A program made the position numbers and the translations under genes. A stretch of DNA of 7,012 bases, taken from positions 1 to 7,012 of the forward strand of contig JAEXRD010000155.1 in the NCBI GenBank assembly GCA_023438245.1. Reading direction: 5' to 3'. Below, piece by piece: positions 5,426-7,012 of the stretch. Positions within the stretch are counted from its first letter, which is position 1. Each line of letters starts with the position of its first letter. This DNA is from Pseudomonadota bacterium. GTDB lineage: Bacteria; Desulfobacterota; Desulfovibrionia; Desulfovibrionales; Desulfovibrionaceae. Under the pieces are notes generated by a model. That model was not told the origin of the DNA and ran no database searches. It was given only the letters and a program-made list of their open reading frames with translations.

Positions 5426-7012
5426 ATGAAAGAACTCAGCAAGATCAAACCCAGCCGCTACCGCGACTTCTGCACCCAGTTCCAGGTGGACGTGCCGGAG
5501 AACTACAACTTCGCCTACGACTTCCTGGACCCCAGGGCCCAGGCCGACGAAAGCCGCCTGGCCATGATCCACGTGGACGACGCCGGAAACCGCCGCGAGC
5601 TCACCTTCGGCTGGTTCGCGCGCGAATCGACCAAGCTGGCCAGCGCCCTGGCCGCCAAGGGCGTGAAGAAGGGCGACCGCGTCATGCTCATCCTGTACCG
5701 CCGCGTGGAGTACTGGACCTGCATGCTGGCCCTGTGCCGCATCGGCGCGCTGCCCATCCCCTCGCCCTCGCTGCTCACCCCCCACGACATCGAGTTCCGC
5801 GTGAACTTCGCCAAGGTGTCCTGCGTCATCTGCGAGGACAGCCTGACCAGCCGCGTGGAGGAGGCCCGCCACAAGTGCCCGGACCTGCGCCTGACGGTGC
5901 AGATGGGCAAGACCGCGCCCCCGGCGGGCTGGCAGGACTACGAGATCCTGAAGAACTCCGGGGCCGAGAGCTTCCCCCGCACGCCCGAGACCCCCGGCGG
6001 GGCCGACCCCATGGTCATCTTCTTCTCCAGCGGCACCACAGGCATGCCCAAGATGGTGCTGCACGCCCACACCTACCCGCTGGGCCACGTCACCACCGCC
6101 ATGTACTGGCACGACCTGATACCCGGCGATGTGCACCTGACCCTCTCCGACACCGGCTGGGCCAAGAGCGTGTGGGGCAAGTTCTACGGCCAGTGGCTGG
6201 CCGGGGCGGTCATCTTCGTGTGGGACTTCCGCGGCAAGTTCGAGCCGCGCGAACTGCTGCGCATCCTCTCCGAGCACAAGGTCACCACCTTCTGCGCCCC
6301 GCCCACCGTGTACCGCTTCCTGGTGCGCGAGAACCTGAAGGAATTCGACCTGTCCTCCCTGCGCCACTGCACCACCGCGGGCGAACTCTTGAACGACTCC
6401 GTGTTCGCCGACTGGCAAAAGGCCCTGGGCCTGCCCATCTACGAGGGCTACGGCCAGACCGAGACCACCCTGCAGGTGGCCACCCTGCCCTTCATGAAGC
6501 CCAAGCCCGGCTCCATCGGTCGCCCCATGCCCGGCTGGGACATCGTGCTGCTGGACCCTGACGGCAACCCCTGCCCCCCCGGCGAGGAAGGCGAAATCTG
6601 CATCCGCCTGAAAGGGGAAAAGTCCACCGCCGGAATCCCCGGCCTGTTCGCGGGCTACCTGGACGAGCAGGAGCGCACCGACAAGGTGGTCTACGGCGGC
6701 TTCTACCACACCGGCGACAAGGCCTGGGTGGACGAGGACGGCTACTTCTGGTTCCTGGGCCGCACCGACGACCTCATCAAGAGCTCCGGCTACCGCATCG
6801 GACCCTTCGAGGTCGAAAGCGCCCTGGTGAGCCACGACGCCGTGGTCGAAGCCGCCGTCACCGGCGGGCCCGACCCCGTGCGCGGCATGGCCGTCAAGGC
6901 CACCGTGGTGCTGGCGCCCGGCTTCACTCCCAGCGACGAGCTGACCAAGACCCTGCAGAACCACGTCAAGAACGTCACCGCGCCCTACAAGTACCCGCGC
7001 ATCATCGAGTAC
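5426..7012 (+). CDS. ACSM-type (MACS-like) acyl-CoA synthetase, 3' end cut off
   Basis: The first 529 residues of an adenylate-forming acyl-CoA synthetase; the frame is still open at the window edge. Motifs: P-loop FSSGTTGMPK (200-209), SDTGWAKSVWG (241-251), APPTVYR (291-297), YGQTE (342-346), TGD (429-431), GRTDDLIKSSGYRIGPFEVE (445-464) and TAPYKYPR (518-525). These are hallmarks of the medium-chain acyl-CoA synthetase (ACSM/MACS) branch, which activates medium-chain fatty acids and aryl acids such as benzoate; substrate cannot be set from sequence. Family members are usually about 550-570 residues, so only the A10 lysine motif and the tail are missing, and that is due to the window and not to a broken gene. 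The ATG at 5426 has GAGGGGG (5412-5418) 7 nt upstream, overlapping the stop of regulator 2. It belongs to a different branch from the ligase at 3158, so it is not a simple tandem copy. Confidence 0.92.
   Translation, partial: MKELSKIKPSRYRDFCTQFQVDVPENYNFAYDFLDPRAQADESRLAMIHVDDAGNRRELTFGWFARESTKLASALAAKGVKKGDRVMLILYRRVEYWTCMLALCRIGALPIPSPSLLTPHDIEFRVNFAKVSCVICEDSLTSRVEEARHKCPDLRLTVQMGKTAPPAGWQDYEILKNSGAESFPRTPETPGGADPMVIFFSSGTTGMPKMVLHAHTYPLGHVTTAMYWHDLIPGDVHLTLSDTGWAKSVWGKFYGQWLAGAVIFVWDFRGKFEPRELLRILSEHKVTTFCAPPTVYRFLVRENLKEFDLSSLRHCTTAGELLNDSVFADWQKALGLPIYEGYGQTETTLQVATLPFMKPKPGSIGRPMPGWDIVLLDPDGNPCPPGEEGEICIRLKGEKSTAGIPGLFAGYLDEQERTDKVVYGGFYHTGDKAWVDEDGYFWFLGRTDDLIKSSGYRIGPFEVESALVSHDAVVEAAVTGGPDPVRGMAVKATVVLAPGFTPSDELTKTLQNHVKNVTAPYKYPRIIEY

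Noticed and set aside
5267..6964. A 565-codon open frame on the minus strand opposite regulator 2 and the second ligase
   Set aside because: Same low-complexity His/Gly/Ala/Val composition; it spans two real plus-strand genes and carries no domain.
1..7012. Mobile elements, CRISPR arrays, tRNA or rRNA genes
   Set aside because: No transposase or integrase, no regularly spaced repeats, and no recognisable tRNA or rRNA sequence was seen; codon use looks uniform across the genes.

Overview
The window is a GC-rich, densely packed bacterial chromosome segment with no sign of mobile DNA. The best taxonomic hint is the TPR protein at 1493-2284: its N-terminal module, its long conserved TPR block and the HKHLFNEFGI string look like a family I know mainly from Desulfovibrio and relatives. 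An anaerobic sulfate reducer of the Desulfovibrionales is therefore a reasonable guess, but it rests on recall of family patterns and not on a search.

Layout: two gene groups diverge from a roughly 300-bp intergenic region (2285-2587). Leftward, on the minus strand, lie a TPR protein, an ABC ATPase of the FetA type and a FetB/UPF0014-type permease. They have a 9-nt gap and then a 16-nt overlap, so they probably form one operon. Rightward, on the plus strand, lie four tightly spaced genes: XRE-cupin regulator 1, an ACSF2-type acyl-CoA synthetase, XRE-cupin regulator 2, and an ACSM-type (MACS) acyl-CoA synthetase that runs off the right edge just before its catalytic lysine motif. Gaps are 3, 26 and 13 nt.

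How the genes may work together: the leftward operon probably moves a metal (iron by analogy with E. coli FetAB) or a related substrate, with a TPR scaffold protein of unknown role. The rightward operon alternates 'regulator-ligase, regulator-ligase'. The two regulators are clear paralogues with their cupin key residues at identical positions. The two ligases belong to different branches of the acyl-CoA synthetase superfamily, both associated with medium-chain or aryl carboxylic acids. A plausible reading is a locus that senses and activates free carboxylic acids, each ligase having its own sensor.

The most notable non-coding signal is a 14-base direct repeat with one mismatch, 96 bp apart, in front of regulator 1. 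One copy sits at a weak candidate promoter and the other just upstream of the ribosome binding site. Two perfect short hairpins lie between them. This is a candidate operator or leader element for the acyl-CoA synthetase operon.
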